A stretch of 64,000 nt of DNA from Xanthostigma xanthostigma (taxonomy: Eukaryota; Arthropoda; Insecta; Raphidioptera; Raphidiidae): contig OY754466.1 of NCBI GenBank assembly GCA_963575645.1, positions 47,648,001-47,712,000 of the forward strand, written 5' to 3'. Made by a program: the position numbers and the translations under genes. The notes beneath the pieces are model-generated. The model was not told where the DNA came from, ran no database searches, and was given only the letters and a program-made list of their open reading frames with translations. Positions 45,919 through 57,210 of the stretch are shown here, in pieces (the stretch's first letter is position 1; every line of letters starts with the position of its first letter).

Positions 45919-46190
45919 ATTATTATATTCAATAAATAAAATTATCGACCATTTTTCAGACAAATATATTAATACGTTAACGTTTCGGTCCGGATTTGCA
46001 CTTTCTTCAGAACTGATCTAAAAAATATAAAAATTAATTAATAATTAGTTTATAATTGGTTTTTAAAAAAAATCGCTTTAAGTTTTGAATTATTATTTTT
46101 TGTTAATATATTTGTCTGAAAAATTGGTCGATAATTTTATTTATTGAAGAATTCTTATCAGACATAAATCAAAGATTTGATTATTATATT
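45919..46190 (-). mobile_element. Fold-back element with CTGAAGA-like core, family a
   Basis: Target duplication ATTATTATATT at 45919-45929 and 46180-46190 (11 bp). It starts CAATAAATAAAATTATCGAC. The minus-strand core reads CTGAAGAAAGTGC, a loop, GGACCGAAACGTT (stem mutated). The complementary arm AAATTGGTCGATAATTTTAT and tail end at 46179. Confidence 0.75.
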
Positions 46191-46726
46191 TATTCATAGC
46201 CGGGCAAAGCACAAAACCCAAGTGCTTAAAGCATCGAGACTTTTAATAATGCTCAATTTATTCAAGCACTTTCATTTTCAAAAATGCTTAAAAGCATCGA
46301 TCGCTTTCATTTTTTAAAATTAAAACACGAAAATCTGAAATAGTACCGGGCCCATAAAATCCCCGACATCGGTGGTCTCAAATGCATTTAGAAAAATAAT
46401 AAAAACAATCTTCAGTATAATTATTGTGAATCAGATTAATATGAATTTATAGCCAGGTACTGCGCAGGGATTGGCCATTACTTTTATCAAATTATTCTTG
46501 TTTAAAGGCCATGTCGAATCTTTCACACATTATTAAAGGTGATTTACCGCACCGTTAAAAACCACTGATCTCTAATCAACGTATAGTGAATCTCTTTGAA
46601 GTGGTAGGATGTGGGAATGGCGTACCGATAAAGGAGACAAACATATACGTAACTATGTCTGCACCGTTGTGTCGTCATGCTTTTCCAGATCCCTACCAGC
46701 CATATAGGAGTATAAAGTATATATAT
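46191..46726. other. Unassigned DNA
   Basis: 46196-46340 has repeated AAGCACTT/AAAGCATCGA text of unknown origin. No gene. Confidence 0.35.
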
Positions 46727-46875
46727 GTTACCGGCCAAACCCGATTTCAGGACAAACTAGTTTAGCCTACTACTCACACTAGGACAAACTAATTCAGCCT
46801 AGGCCAAACTGGCTTGTAGAACTAGTTTGGCCTAGGCCAAACTAGTTTGTCCTGAAATCGGGTTTGGCCGGTAAC
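46727..46875. mobile_element. Fold-back MITE with GTTACCGGCC ends
   Basis: Left GTTACCGGCCAAACCCGATT then TCAGGACAAACTAGTTT. Right is the exact complement, ending AATCGGGTTTGGCCGGTAAC. The core holds further GGCCAAACT/AGTTTGGCC palindromes, so it has several nested inverted repeats. ATATA-type flanks prevent a firm target duplication call. Confidence 0.75.
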
Positions 46876-47527
46876 ATATACATTGGATCCCATTTACTAT
46901 CCATGAAATAAAGGTCGGTTACTATTATGAGCTTAACGTGATTTTTAACGGAATTGCGAAGGTCAGGAATACGTTTTCGATATTTTTTTATTAACTATTC
47001 GTGCTGTTAATTGTCTTCTAAACTCTTTTTCTCTTGTATCGTGGGTTCGATACCGCTTAAGACACGACACCTGTGCCTGTATCAGTGGCGTAACCGAAAC
47101 AATTTAAGCATGATGAGGTAGATATTATCAGTTAATCGGTTTATGATCGGTTATTCTCAAATCCCAATACTATACTATGACGTGTTTAACCTAAAAAGTG
47201 CTCATATAATGCTTGACATTAAACACATTATTACAATAATAATTACAACGTTCTTGTCTTTAAATGGTCATCCTCATTATGTACGAGTGATAGTTTAAGA
47301 TCTCGATTTGACTCGATCTTTATTTTTCGAGTTTTCTAATGAAACTTGAAATTGATGATAATATAATGTATTTACTTTGGTTGCCATTCAATTTTTTGGC
47401 ACAGCTATTTTCAATAAAAAATTAAAGATGTTAATTTCATTTTTTTTATTTATATGATATTTGTTATTCGTTGCCATGGTTACCTGCATATAATATGTTC
47501 CACGTGTTCGCAATAAAATTATCTACA
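46876..47527. other. Unassigned AT-rich DNA
   Basis: No supported feature. Confidence 0.4.
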
Positions 47528-48104
47528 TACAGTATGTAAACACGTAAGGTGCACATAGGGAAATTAACATTGGGAAAAAATGACTGGATCAGAGTGAGCC
47601 TTGAAATCTTGTTTTTCAATGAGACAGATAATATTCTTTTACAAAATGAATGTGTATACTACCGAAGAAAATATTCAAATGATTACAACATAATCGGACT
47701 TTTTTTATTAATGGGACATTAAATTCCCAAAAATACTTAAATATGGTGCTCGATCAAATATCTCCGTCTATTCGTGTTGAACCTAAAGACACTGGGTCAC
47801 TGATTTACCAACGCGCATACGTCATACCAGTCAGACAATTTTTGAATGAAATGTTTACAAACAGATGGAGTTATTTTTTTGTTTTATTTTTGTACAAAAA
47901 AATTAAAATAATGATTTATAAGAGCTTTTTATTACTAAAAAAGCCAAGTAAAATAAAAATAAATTTAAATAAAATAGAAATCCTCAAGATTACCACGATA
48001 ATTTAATAGAAATAACAATTAATGCAGTCATGGCTAACTCTGATCCAAGTATTATTTCCTAATGCTAATTTCCCTATGTGCACCTTACGCGTTTACATAC
48101 TGTA
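47528..48104. mobile_element. TA-target TIR element (pogo-like), copy B
   Basis: TA at 47528-47529 and 48103-48104. Ends CAGTATGTAAACACGTAAGG and CCTTACGCGTTTACATACTG. TIRs of about 70 bp pair through GTGCACATAGGGAAATTA. The 573-bp element is nearly identical to copy A, 4.2 kb away. The 87-codon frame 47743-48006 has a disrupted equivalent in copy A and shows no transposase motif; at most it is a remnant. Confidence 0.82.
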
Positions 48105-49219
48105 TATGACAATGTAGAAAATCTATTAACTGCAAAATACTAATTCAAAGGTGCCTGTATACCTAGTTTTATGCCAGGAATCAAAATGTCGACCAAACTT
48201 TAGCATTTTACATACATATTTTACTTTCGATTGGTAATAAAGTTATCTGAATACTCGATAAAAATATTTCAGAAATAAATTTTACAACTTTGATTTTTTA
48301 TTAAAAATAATTGTGCCAAGAAATTGAATGCCACCCAAATCAATTTTTCTTTATTAAAACATTATATTATCAAAATCAAATTTAATTAAAAAACTCGATG
48401 GATGAAGATCGAGCCAAATCCAGATCTTGTACTATAATAGATTTGTAAATAGTTCATCAATTAATATTGAGAAGAAAATCTGTGATTCTCTTCCAATTCA
48501 GTAAAAGAACTAGGCACGAATTTTGTGTCAATAATATCAGAAAAAATAGTAGCATTCCTACGATCTTGGCTGTTGTCACACTTTATTTTATAACCGAAAA
48601 AAAAAAATATATATACCTATAACAAAATCTATTTCATATATCTTTAAACATTTCTTCTCTGTATTAAAAAATAAAAAAGGGGGGTTCGGCGCCACTGCGA
48701 TGGTACAAGTGACACTGCACTGAGCCGCATGTACACGATTGACGTTCACTCTCGGTTGGTAGGTAATAATCATGAGAAATAAAAAAATAGGTTTTGTTTG
48801 TTGTAGCTAACGTTAATGTTTTTATAATGCAGATTTCAAAACACACATATGAAGTCATGTTTGGGAAAATTATTATTTAAGTGTCATTTTGGGTGGAGCA
48901 ATTATGTTCAATCGTTTAATAAGGAACTGTATCTAAATTAGAGTATTGTTTTTTTGCGTGGGCGTGCTGAAAAAAATACATCAACGTCAATAAAAAAGTG
49001 CCTATATAATAATTATTATCAATTGAATTACATTAGATAGTGTAAGCAAAATCGCAGGCTTTTTAGCAATTTTTTTCTTTTACAATAAGTTCCGAAGACG
49101 CCTGACGTCTTGATATTATGTTTGTTTTTTAAATTAAAAAATATATCAATTTGACAGCGTGTGGTAATATCACAGAACAATAATAGTACAAGGTGGGTAA
49201 TATAGTGGTGCATAAATAC
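48105..49219. other. Unassigned AT-rich DNA
   Basis: No supported gene; two overlapping reverse frames at 48588-48858 have no recognisable domain. Confidence 0.4.
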
Positions 49220-49381
49220 ACTTAAATTGGAACGATGAAAGAAGGTTTTGGTTGAGGATCATAAATATATAAGCTTTACCAATGTTTCGCTACTGGCCAA
49301 CGTTTCGACCAACCAAACCTTCCTTCATCGTAACATTCTATTGGATCAACACTACTTTATGCTGAAGACTTAAATTGGAAC
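49220..49381 (-). mobile_element. Short fold-back with GAAACGTT, 14-bp TSD (family d)
   Basis: ACTTAAATTGGAAC at 49220-49233 and 49368-49381 is a perfect 14-bp duplication. Arms are GATGAAAGAAGGTTTTGGTT and AACCAAACCTTCCTTCATC. On the minus strand the inner end reads GGTCGAAACGTTGG. A tail of about 38 bp follows the right arm. Layout and TSD length match the other fold-back elements, though the sequence is unrelated and the 5' core string reads TGAAGGA. Confidence 0.75.
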
Positions 49382-50247
49382 ATTATGACGTCACAATCAT
49401 TCCTAACGCGTTTTGTTGTTACGTGATGTTTTTTAATTTTTATAAATTTTAAATAATTTGTTAGTATTTATCCATGTCTTAATAAATCAATTTCGTTTCC
49501 AATATTTATCAAATTTATTAAAAAATAAATAAATGAATTAATTTAAAAAAAATATTTTTTTTATTCAAATAGCCAATTTTATTTTACTGTGTTTGAGACA
49601 AATTGTTTTCTTTTTACATTAGAGCCACACGGCATTTGGAAATACTGATTCGTAGTCCTAAATTATTCTAAATACAATTTCAGAAAAAACAGAAAGAAAT
49701 GTATAAACTTTATCAAAGTTTTTTACAAACAGAAATGTGTTTTATTTTTTATGTTTTTTATTTCAAGTTCAGAAAAAATTCATGTCAACTCAAATTTTAT
49801 TTTAAAATGGGGATGAGAATCTCCCAGTAGCCTATTTTTCGTTATAAATGAAACAAACAAAACTGTCGGTTCTCAAAAAAACAAGATATAGTTCAGGTTT
49901 CAAACATCAAATAAGGTAACTATAAATAAAACAGTAAACATTAAAAAAACATTACATCACGTAACGGACAAAAGAATTTATAATACTTTTGATTCATTCG
50001 TTGACATAAAAAGTAGTTTGATTTTCACAGTCAAGTTCACAATGTTAGTTTCCAAATGAGGCTAGAAGCCACACCCAATCAGGAAATATTTTCTCGATGT
50101 TTATTGCTTGATACTGTAATTTTAATTAATATAATCAATTTAATAACAATCCTACACATATCAAAGTTCGTTAAATAATTTTAAATTTTGTAAAATTATT
50201 TTCATAATAAAAGATCTTTTGAATCCGTTATTTTTTAAGAAGAATTA
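49382..50247. other. Unassigned AT-rich DNA
   Basis: No supported feature. Confidence 0.4.
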
Positions 50248-50861
50248 GATAGATAAAAATACTTTATTGAAGAGTTTGTTTGTTTGTTTGAACGCGCTAA
50301 TCTCAGGAACTACTGGTTCAAATTGAAAAAAAAAATTTTTGTAGGATAGCCCATTTATCGAGGAAGGCTATAGGCTATATAGTATCACGCTACGACCATT
50401 AGGAGCGGAGCATTAATGAAAAATGTTGCAAAATGTATCTCAAAAATAAGCTTCTATTCAGGTGAAATGCACTAACTAAATATACTCATATTAGCGTTGG
50501 ACGTACACAACGACGGATGGCTCAATCGGTAGAGCATGCGACTGTCGATATCAGGGTCGTGGGTTCAATCCCCACGCTGGGCGAAAATATTTGTATTTTT
50601 TTTTTATTTTCTACATTGCTTTTTTCTAAGGCTTATATTTAAATTTATTTTATTTTTTTTTAATTAATTAAAAAAAAATTATTAGTTTAAAAAAGTATAA
50701 ATACTGCTTTTTATCGACAAAAGCTTTTGAACGGTACCTCTGATCATCATGAAATTTGGACACAACATTCATCTCGGTAAACTAAGATGAATGTGTGTAC
50801 TCATGTTCCTCCCTTCCCCATTCGTTCTTTTACACCCGGGTGAACCGAACGGGACCGCTAG
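50248..50861 (+). mobile_element. Helitron carrying a tRNA-Lys-like module, copy 2
   Basis: From GAAGAGTTTGTTTGTTTGTT through CGCGCTAATCTCAGGAACTA to CACCCGGGTGAACCGAACGG and CGCTAG|T (CTAG 50858-50861). The standard TCTATACTAATAT start is missing. Instead AGATAGATAAAAATACTTTA (50248-50267) looks like the complement of a LINE tail with AATAAAG and (TCTA)n, so the 5' end was lost or is a chimaera. Confidence 0.75.
50511..50583 (+). pseudogene. tRNA-Lys-like sequence inside Helitron copy 2
   Basis: TGGCTCAATCGGTAGAGC (A-box region), ATGCGACTGTCGATATC (anticodon arm) and GGTCGTGGGTTCAATCCC (T arm) end CACGCTGGGCG. A long T run follows about 15 nt later, a plausible Pol III stop. The anticodon position is again GTC. 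Confidence 0.75.
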
Positions 50862-51706
50862 TTACATAATTATAAAAGCTTTGTACAAAACTTAAAAATA
50901 ACGCTATTTAATAGCGTACTTCTCGATAATTTAATTTTACGATTTTTTATGGAAAAATAAGCGTGGTCACAATAAGGTTATTGTCAAATTTGATTTTCTG
51001 ACAATGCTTAAATAACAGTGATTTTTATATCGATTTTATAACAAAAGAACGTAAATTAATGAACAATATATTCGAATAAATAGCAACAATATTCAATTTA
51101 AGAACACATAATATAACAGTATATTATTTAATAACGATAAAAAAATATACAACAATAGACCGCGTCACCGCAAACACAAAACATTTATTAAGAGGCACAT
51201 AAACACATCATAATATCTTTATCATCGGCTACTTTTTTGTGTTCATACATTTTTATGACAGCATTCATACCCAAAATATACTCATACGAAGTTCAGTCAA
51301 CAAGAATACAAAAATCATCGTTATTCGTCCACGCTAATTTCTTAGAAACTATTGAACCGATTGAAACCACGACAAAACAGAGATGAGGCAAATATCCGAG
51401 TTACGTCGGAAAGGAAAACTAATACATTATTACCTACTACATTTTTTTTTTTAACTTCTATTTATATAGAAAGTTGCACAACAAGCACTAACAGACAGCT
51501 ATATAGGTTGAACGCGTAACATAGCAAGCGTAACGCGTCCCATGAACAACGTCGCGTCAATTAAAACGTTTTACTTGAACGGTTTTACTCCCATCCAAAC
51601 GCGCCATTACATGTTTCACATCAAAAGTTTCATCAAAATTCGTCAATTAGTTTTTAAGTAAAATTCGTTCAAACCAATAATACTTACAAGTAATTTTATA
51701 TGTTAG
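50862..51706. other. Unassigned AT-rich DNA
   Basis: No supported feature. Confidence 0.4.
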
Positions 51707-51964
51707 TACAGTAGAGCATTGATTATCCGAACTGATTGGGGAACATGGGTGTTCGCAAAATCGTTTTCTTCGGATAATCGAACTGCATTTTTTCTTACAT
51801 AAATACAGGTATACATACTGTATATTTATGTACAGGTGAATTTTAAACAAAAAAGGGTAGACAGTCGAGACAAGTGCGTGTAGATTGTAGCGCGGGAGGG
51901 CGTAATAGTTCGGTTACACGATCGTTCGGTTGATCGACGTTCGGATAATCGACGCTCCACTATA
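51707..51964. mobile_element. Pogo/Tigger-like MITE
   Basis: TA, then CAGTAGAGCATTGATTATCC with GAAC. The right end reads GTTCGGATAATCGACGCTCC and ACTA, then TA. The TIR is about 26 bp with few mismatches. GATTATCCGAAC with CAG ends is characteristic of Tigger-type pogo elements. 254 bp, no transposase. Confidence 0.8.
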
Positions 51965-53023
51965 CGTAACATGTCTATTAATCAATGTAATTTATTGAAA
52001 ACATGAATTAATAAGGTCGTTACAAAATAATAATAATATGATACAAATTTATAAAAAATATATTATGAAAATGTGTGACTTTTGAATCGTTTAGTAAACG
52101 GGTTAAATGTGCATGTTCCGCCGATGCGTGTTGACCCCCTGTCTGACTTGCATCCAACGCATCACATACCCTGTGAGAATACCAGTGGCGATATACATTT
52201 TAGGGTGTGTTAAATATTGACTGAACCTAGTATAATATAATATTAACTCTGAGATGTTGGGTGCTATTTTGTCATGGTAAAATAGTCCTCACACAATGTT
52301 TGCATCACATTATGTTAACTCTTTGCATAAACATTAGATTATTATCTTGCTATCGCACGCTTTTACTATTGCAATTATACAAAAAAAATTGTTTATATTA
52401 TTAATATGCAATTATTACCCTACAGCCGTCTCTTAACACCTCACTTGACTGTCTACAAGGAATAGGGATGGAATAACTATATCAATATTCTGATTTATTC
52501 TGACTCACTTATCCATTGTTAATTTATTTTCTCCGACGAAACCACGCCCCATTTATTTATAAATGCTCTAAATTGTAAACCTGCCACGTTCTTATATCAA
52601 CTTGCTTTTGATGTATGTCGGGCGTACGTTTGTAATTGATTTTAAACTAATTTATGGCAATACGAGACAATACTAAAATAAAGAAGAAATAAAGAAATGT
52701 TAATAAATACATATAGGTTATGGTATATACTTTTAAATATTAGACCGATAATATAATATAAACTATTCACTATCTCTTTTTGTTTTCGAAAGTCCATTGA
52801 TGTCAGAGAGAAATTGATTTTAGTATGTTTGAAAATTAAACTACTTTTAACCTTTCTATATATATCACTAAATTTATAGGAAAGCATAATTATAAAAAAA
52901 TGAGTTCTTAACCACAACAAGGTATACTATCATCAGCAAAAAGTAAAAAAACGATTTATATCAAACTAATTTAGTTTAATTTTTGTTCATGATGGGGCAT
53001 TACCCTTGAATGTACATGCAGTA
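51965..53023. other. Unassigned AT-rich DNA
   Basis: No supported gene. CTTAACCACAAC with ATCATCAGCAAAAAGTAAA (52908-52950) is faintly like the arm of the 19.8-kb element. Confidence 0.35.
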
Positions 53024-53601
53024 ATAGACTTTAGTGATGTGTCGCTCCTGAGCGAAACGTTCGGAGCGGAGCGAGTCGCTCTTTTTTTGTGAATGACACT
53101 CTGAGCGCTATTGCTCTGTGCTGAGCTGTTCTGTACTGTTGCATTCGCACATTTACAGAGCGCACACAGCGCAGGCCACATAGGCACTAGTGAACTTTTC
53201 ACGTACGGAGTTATCTTTGCTGAGTCGTTTAATGCTGAATGACACACTGTAAGTGGAATAGTACTGACTTAAACCATTCACATTGACGTCTATAATATTG
53301 TAACAATAAACATTATTATTGTTAAGCTTTTATTATACTGTATAGTTTATCCGAAATGCGAATAATATGAAATCAGAATCATATTAAAATGAGCTGAGTG
53401 TGTATTGTGCTGTGCAATGCTTCGTGACTCCTGAGCATGCATGATGACAGTTCACACATCTGCAGTCTGCACTCTTGTGTAGTGCGTACTGTCTAGTGAC
53501 GCTCCTTTGAACGACTCGCTAATAGCGACTCTTTTTAGTGAGCGGAGCGCACGGAGCCAGCTCCCAATAAAGAGTCATGTGGACACATTGCTAATAGACT
53601 T
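53024..53601. mobile_element. hAT-type element with exact 8-bp TSD
   Basis: ATAGACTT at 53024-53031 and 53594-53601. The 562-bp element begins TAGTGATGTGTCGCTCC and ends GGACACATTGCTA. Sub-terminal GAGCG/CGCTC repeats (CGGAGCGGAGCGAGTCGCTC on the left, AGTGAGCGGAGCGCACGG on the right) are typical of this hAT group. The reverse frame 52987-53247 is a shadow of that GC-rich end. Confidence 0.85.
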
Positions 53602-53986
53602 GTGATTAAGAAGTCACTAAGTTGTTGTTTTTGTGGTTTCCAACCACAATGCTTTTAATTGTTTTTTAAAATATCATTATTAATTAATTAACTTTTATTG
53701 TTATTTTTTACGATCGAATGTCATCACGCGTATAAGCTCTAACATTGCTATGAATCAAACATCAATAATTGATAGTTGATAAGTACGAGGTAAAAGTATC
53801 GCAAGCGCACGATTAACTTGTAGTAATAAATATCGTTCAATAAATCTGCTCAAATGGCCTAACTGTCATTATCATTAAGAAATTATTTGGCGTCCTTCGA
53901 AGTGTTGAAGTTTTGTATTTAGAAAAAAGTTATGTGCGTCGAGGCACACAGAAACGAATTGAAACTTCTGTGAATAATATAAAAAT
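53602..53986. other. Unassigned AT-rich DNA
   Basis: No supported feature. Confidence 0.4.
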
Positions 53987-54308
53987 TATTAATTCTTTTA
54001 TTCAATAAATAAAATTATCGACCAATTTTTCAGACAATATATTAACAAAAAATATCAATAATACATTAACGTTTCGATCCGGATTTGGATCTTCTTCAGA
54101 ACGTATCTAAAAATATAAAAAAATAATTAATAATTAGTTTCTATTTATTTTTAATGTAATTCGTGAAAGATTTTTTTAATATATGAAACGTTAATGTATT
54201 ATTGATATTTTTTGTTAATATATTGTCTGAAAAATTGGTCGATAATTTTATTTATTGAAAAGTTCTAATCAGACATTAATCAAAGATTTGAATATTAATT
54301 CTTTTATT
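53987..54308 (-). mobile_element. Fold-back element with CTGAAGA/GAAACGTT core, family a (type copy)
   Basis: TATTAATTCTTTTATT at 53987-54002 and 54293-54308 is a perfect 16-bp duplication. The left arm CAATAAATAAAATTATCGAC continues through CAGACAATATATTAACAAAA to ACATTAACGTTTC and is mirrored at 54186-54260. On the minus strand the core is CTGAAGA, then A, the GATCC/GGATC stem with a 6-nt loop, and GAAACGTT. A tail of about 33 bp follows the right arm. This is the cleanest member of the family. Confidence 0.85.
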
Positions 54309-55355
54309 GTTTACAAACAGATAACAAGTTTCCAATTGTTAGAAAAAAATAAAAAAAATACAGTCAATTAATTTGAAACAAAAAATACGACTGGTAAATA
54401 AATACCTACGTATTTAGCATGCGATTCTCTAACCAACTGAGTTAAGTATTCCTGAAAGTGCGTCATTCATTTGTGAACACATTTGTGTCACTCATTTTAT
54501 TTTTGTTTTATTTATTTTACTCCCCAAATCGTCGTAGTTCCGCGTAAGAAGTTTCACTTCATAAGTAAGGATTTCTGGATTTTGGAAGAATATCAACGCC
54601 TCAATTTTTTTTTAATTTGAAAGTTGATATAAGTACTAAGAAATAAAAAATCGTCAGTATATCTCTAGATAAATATGAATATTTTCAATGGTGCAACGCA
54701 TGCTTTTGGTTCAATGTAACCTTTGCAAATTGTAAACACAAAGTTATGGACAGTCTGTGACCATATCAAAGGATAATCGGCTATTGGAATAATTGAACCA
54801 TGTGACATAGTAAAAATATATTGATAAAGTAGAATAGCTGCGGCGAAAGATGAAGCCACTGCGTCATAGTGACATGAACGCATTGCGCCCGCCTTCTAGC
54901 TTGCTATTGGCTGTTTCGGAGATCCATGTGCGTCGAGTGTTTATTTTTATTCTACCGCTATAAATGGATATGTAGAATTTATTCCACACGCCACTGTCTG
55001 CGGGCAAGTAGACGTTCACTAGCATATTATTGATGACGTGCCTGGCTTCAACTCTCACCGCGGACACTATATAATATCACATCCCTTACTGACTTGCACA
55101 AAATGAGCGTATAAAATGATTATATTATAATAAAGTTCACAGCGAGTCTGTAATCTTACGTCTGCATACATTGTGCATTTAGTCGTGATGTAAAGGTCAT
55201 CTGTTGTTTAAAAAACAACAGTTTCATTTCGGGTAAAGAAAGTTTTTTATGACTTATGTTTTGTGTTTTCAAAATATCTTCACAGTTACAATGTATGACA
55301 AATTTCGATTTGATTCGAAAAGTGCGTTGTTGTGTAAATGCAACTATTATGTTTG
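54309..55355. other. Unassigned DNA
   Basis: CTGTTGTTTAAAAAACAACAG at 55199 is a small palindrome. The GC-richer reverse frame at 54864-55067 shows no known domain and no start context I can defend. No other feature. Confidence 0.35.
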
Positions 55356-55656
55356 CTACAACCACGAAGTCTGTAACCAGGAGACCCAGCTCGAGCGTAG
55401 CGGTGGACTGATATCTGTCGCATGAACCAATATGGCGTCAGCTACTGGGTAACGCACACTCGTTCATGGCTGGCTTACATGTGTGTAGTGTCTGTGAAAC
55501 AACTTTAGTAACTATGGCAAAAACAGGTGGAAAGAACCGAAGTTTTCCCAGGTAGTGATAACAGCGCCATCTCGCGTGCGCCAATAAACGGTCCGTTTCA
55601 AAACACAGCAAGCATAGGAAGCTAGGTCTCCTGATTACAGAAACGCGTGGCTACAA
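55356..55656. mobile_element. TIR element, class unknown
   Basis: CTACAA flanks both sides (55356-55361 and 55651-55656). The ends are CCACG...TCTGTAACCAGGAGACC and GGTCTCCTGATTACAGA...CGTGG, so the TIR is about 30 bp with a short indel. It is 289 bp and relatively GC-rich, contains CCAATATGGCGTC, and has no transposase. The 6-bp duplication (7 if the preceding G counts) fits no superfamily cleanly. Confidence 0.65.
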
Positions 55657-56014
55657 TATAATACTCGTAATATCTGAATATACAGCTGTTCTTCGTCTGC
55701 TTATATTATTTTTAAAGGATTATAGTACAGGTCAAAAGAGGACGTCTTAAAATACCCAGAGCTGGATTTAACTTTTTGGTGTCCTGGGTTATTATAGCGA
55801 ATGGTGTCCTTGTTTTTCTCTTTTTGATGTTTTGGTTCATAGCGCAGGATCTTGGCTTTTATTAATATCGTCTTCTTTTAACGTGTTTGTTTCACTTGCT
55901 AAAGTTCCCCTATTTTACATAATATTCCAGAAAAAACATCATCTACATTTTTTGAAGTGATCATAAATAAATTTCTGTGCAAACATAATCTTTAATCAGA
56001 AGTTTAAACCGAAA
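55657..56014. other. Unassigned DNA
   Basis: No supported feature. Confidence 0.4.
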
Positions 56015-56236
56015 TAGTTCTAGCTCTAGGATTTGCCTACCTTATCCTAATTTCTTAAAAAATCCTTCATTCGCCCATTGCTATTAATTAAGTTGAAGTT
56101 TAAAAATTGTAGAAAATAACGGGAAGTGTGGTAGAAAAAAATATAGTAATGGTGCGAATGGCGTCTGTTATGACATAAAGTCGAGAAACGGACGTTAAAC
56201 TCATTATTATTATTATTATTAGTTCTAACTCTAGGA
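56015..56236 (+). mobile_element. 5'-truncated copy of the 27.6-kb SINE
   Basis: TSD TAGTTCTAGCTCTAGGA at 56015 and TAGTTCTAACTCTAGGA at 56220 (17 bp, one difference). The 188-bp insert starts TTTGCCTACC, equal to position about 27817 in the full copy, and runs to the ATT tail. The tRNA head is missing, so this is an abortive LINE-type retrotransposition. Confidence 0.88.
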
Positions 56237-56846
56237 AAAAAGGATTCTCGTAATTTTTGGTGTCCTAGATCAGGGCCATCACTAAAAACACCTCTGTCAA
56301 AATTGTATTAAAGGAGTAAAATGATTTTATCTAAACTTATACCGACTTAATTAGAGAGAAATCATGTAAGACATTAACAAAATACATATCTGGTTTCTCA
56401 GTGGCAGTATATACTTACAAAAATTGAATTTTTCTAGAAAAAAAATCTAGTTTCTCCTAGTTTTGGTTCCGGTGTTAGTCAGAATTTAAGCTATTTTTTT
56501 AACTTCAAAACAAAACATTGTTACGTGGTGTGCACTTGCGGAAATTACTCATTGTAAAAAAGCGTTTCCATTGTTCCTATTTTTTGTAAAAAATAAACGT
56601 TAATATACATTGTTATATACATATTATTAAGAAAACCATTTTTCACTATTAAAATAATAAGTACCAACATAGAAAAGTAACGAAAGTTTCGTTTTTAAAA
56701 TACTAAGGAAAATTATTTTGTTCCTTTAAAAAAAAGTGTCATAAAAATGCTTGTTGAAGTTTATTATATCCTCTAGCCAGTGCCGGTTTACACATTCAGA
56801 GAACTCCAAATGCAATTCATTTTAAAAGGATATATGTTTATAATGA
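56237..56846. other. Unassigned AT-rich DNA
   Basis: No supported feature. Confidence 0.4.
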
Positions 56847-57210
56847 CGCTAGTACAGGTGTCGGCAACCTTTTGAGACGGAAGAGCCAAAAGTTACAATT
56901 GACAAAATTTCCCAGTTTTTAAAGAGCCACTAAACATTTTCGTTTCACTATTATAGTATTTGCTTAAATAGGTATAATATATACCTATATCCGAGGACGA
57001 CACGTCGCGACGGAGGCGGTGCGGGTGAGACGCGAGTGGAAATGACTGAGAGATAGACATGGTGCTCAATCATGGATCGATTGGACGATTTTTAAGGGTT
57101 TATGTAATAAAATAATTATTTTTTGCATATGGAACTGGAGAGCCGCAACTTTACATCAAAGGACCAGCATGCGGCTCGCGCCCCGCAGGTTGCCAACCCC
57201 TGCGTTAGTA
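56847..57210. mobile_element. hAT-type MITE with 8-bp TSD
   Basis: CGCTAGTA at 56847-56854 and CGTTAGTA at 57203-57210 (one difference). Ends CAGGTGTCGGCAACCTTTTG and GCAGGTTGCCAACCCCTG are classic hAT termini, with AGAGCCA/GAGCCGC near the ends. 348 bp, no transposase. Confidence 0.88.

Noticed and set aside
47743..48006. 87-codon frame inside a pogo-like element as a transposase piece
   Set aside because: No DDE, HTH or CENP-B-type motif seen, and the equivalent in the sister copy is disrupted.
50511..50583. Functional tRNA-Lys gene
   Set aside because: Acceptor pairing is poor, the anticodon position reads GTC, and the same sequence occurs in two more Helitron copies.
52987..53247. 86-codon reverse frame, Ser/Ala/Cys-rich
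   Set aside because: It lies over the GC-rich left end of a hAT element with an exact TSD; composition explains it.
54864..55067. 67-codon reverse frame in a GC-richer patch
   Set aside because: The peptide looks less random than its neighbours, but no domain, splice context or second exon could be supported.
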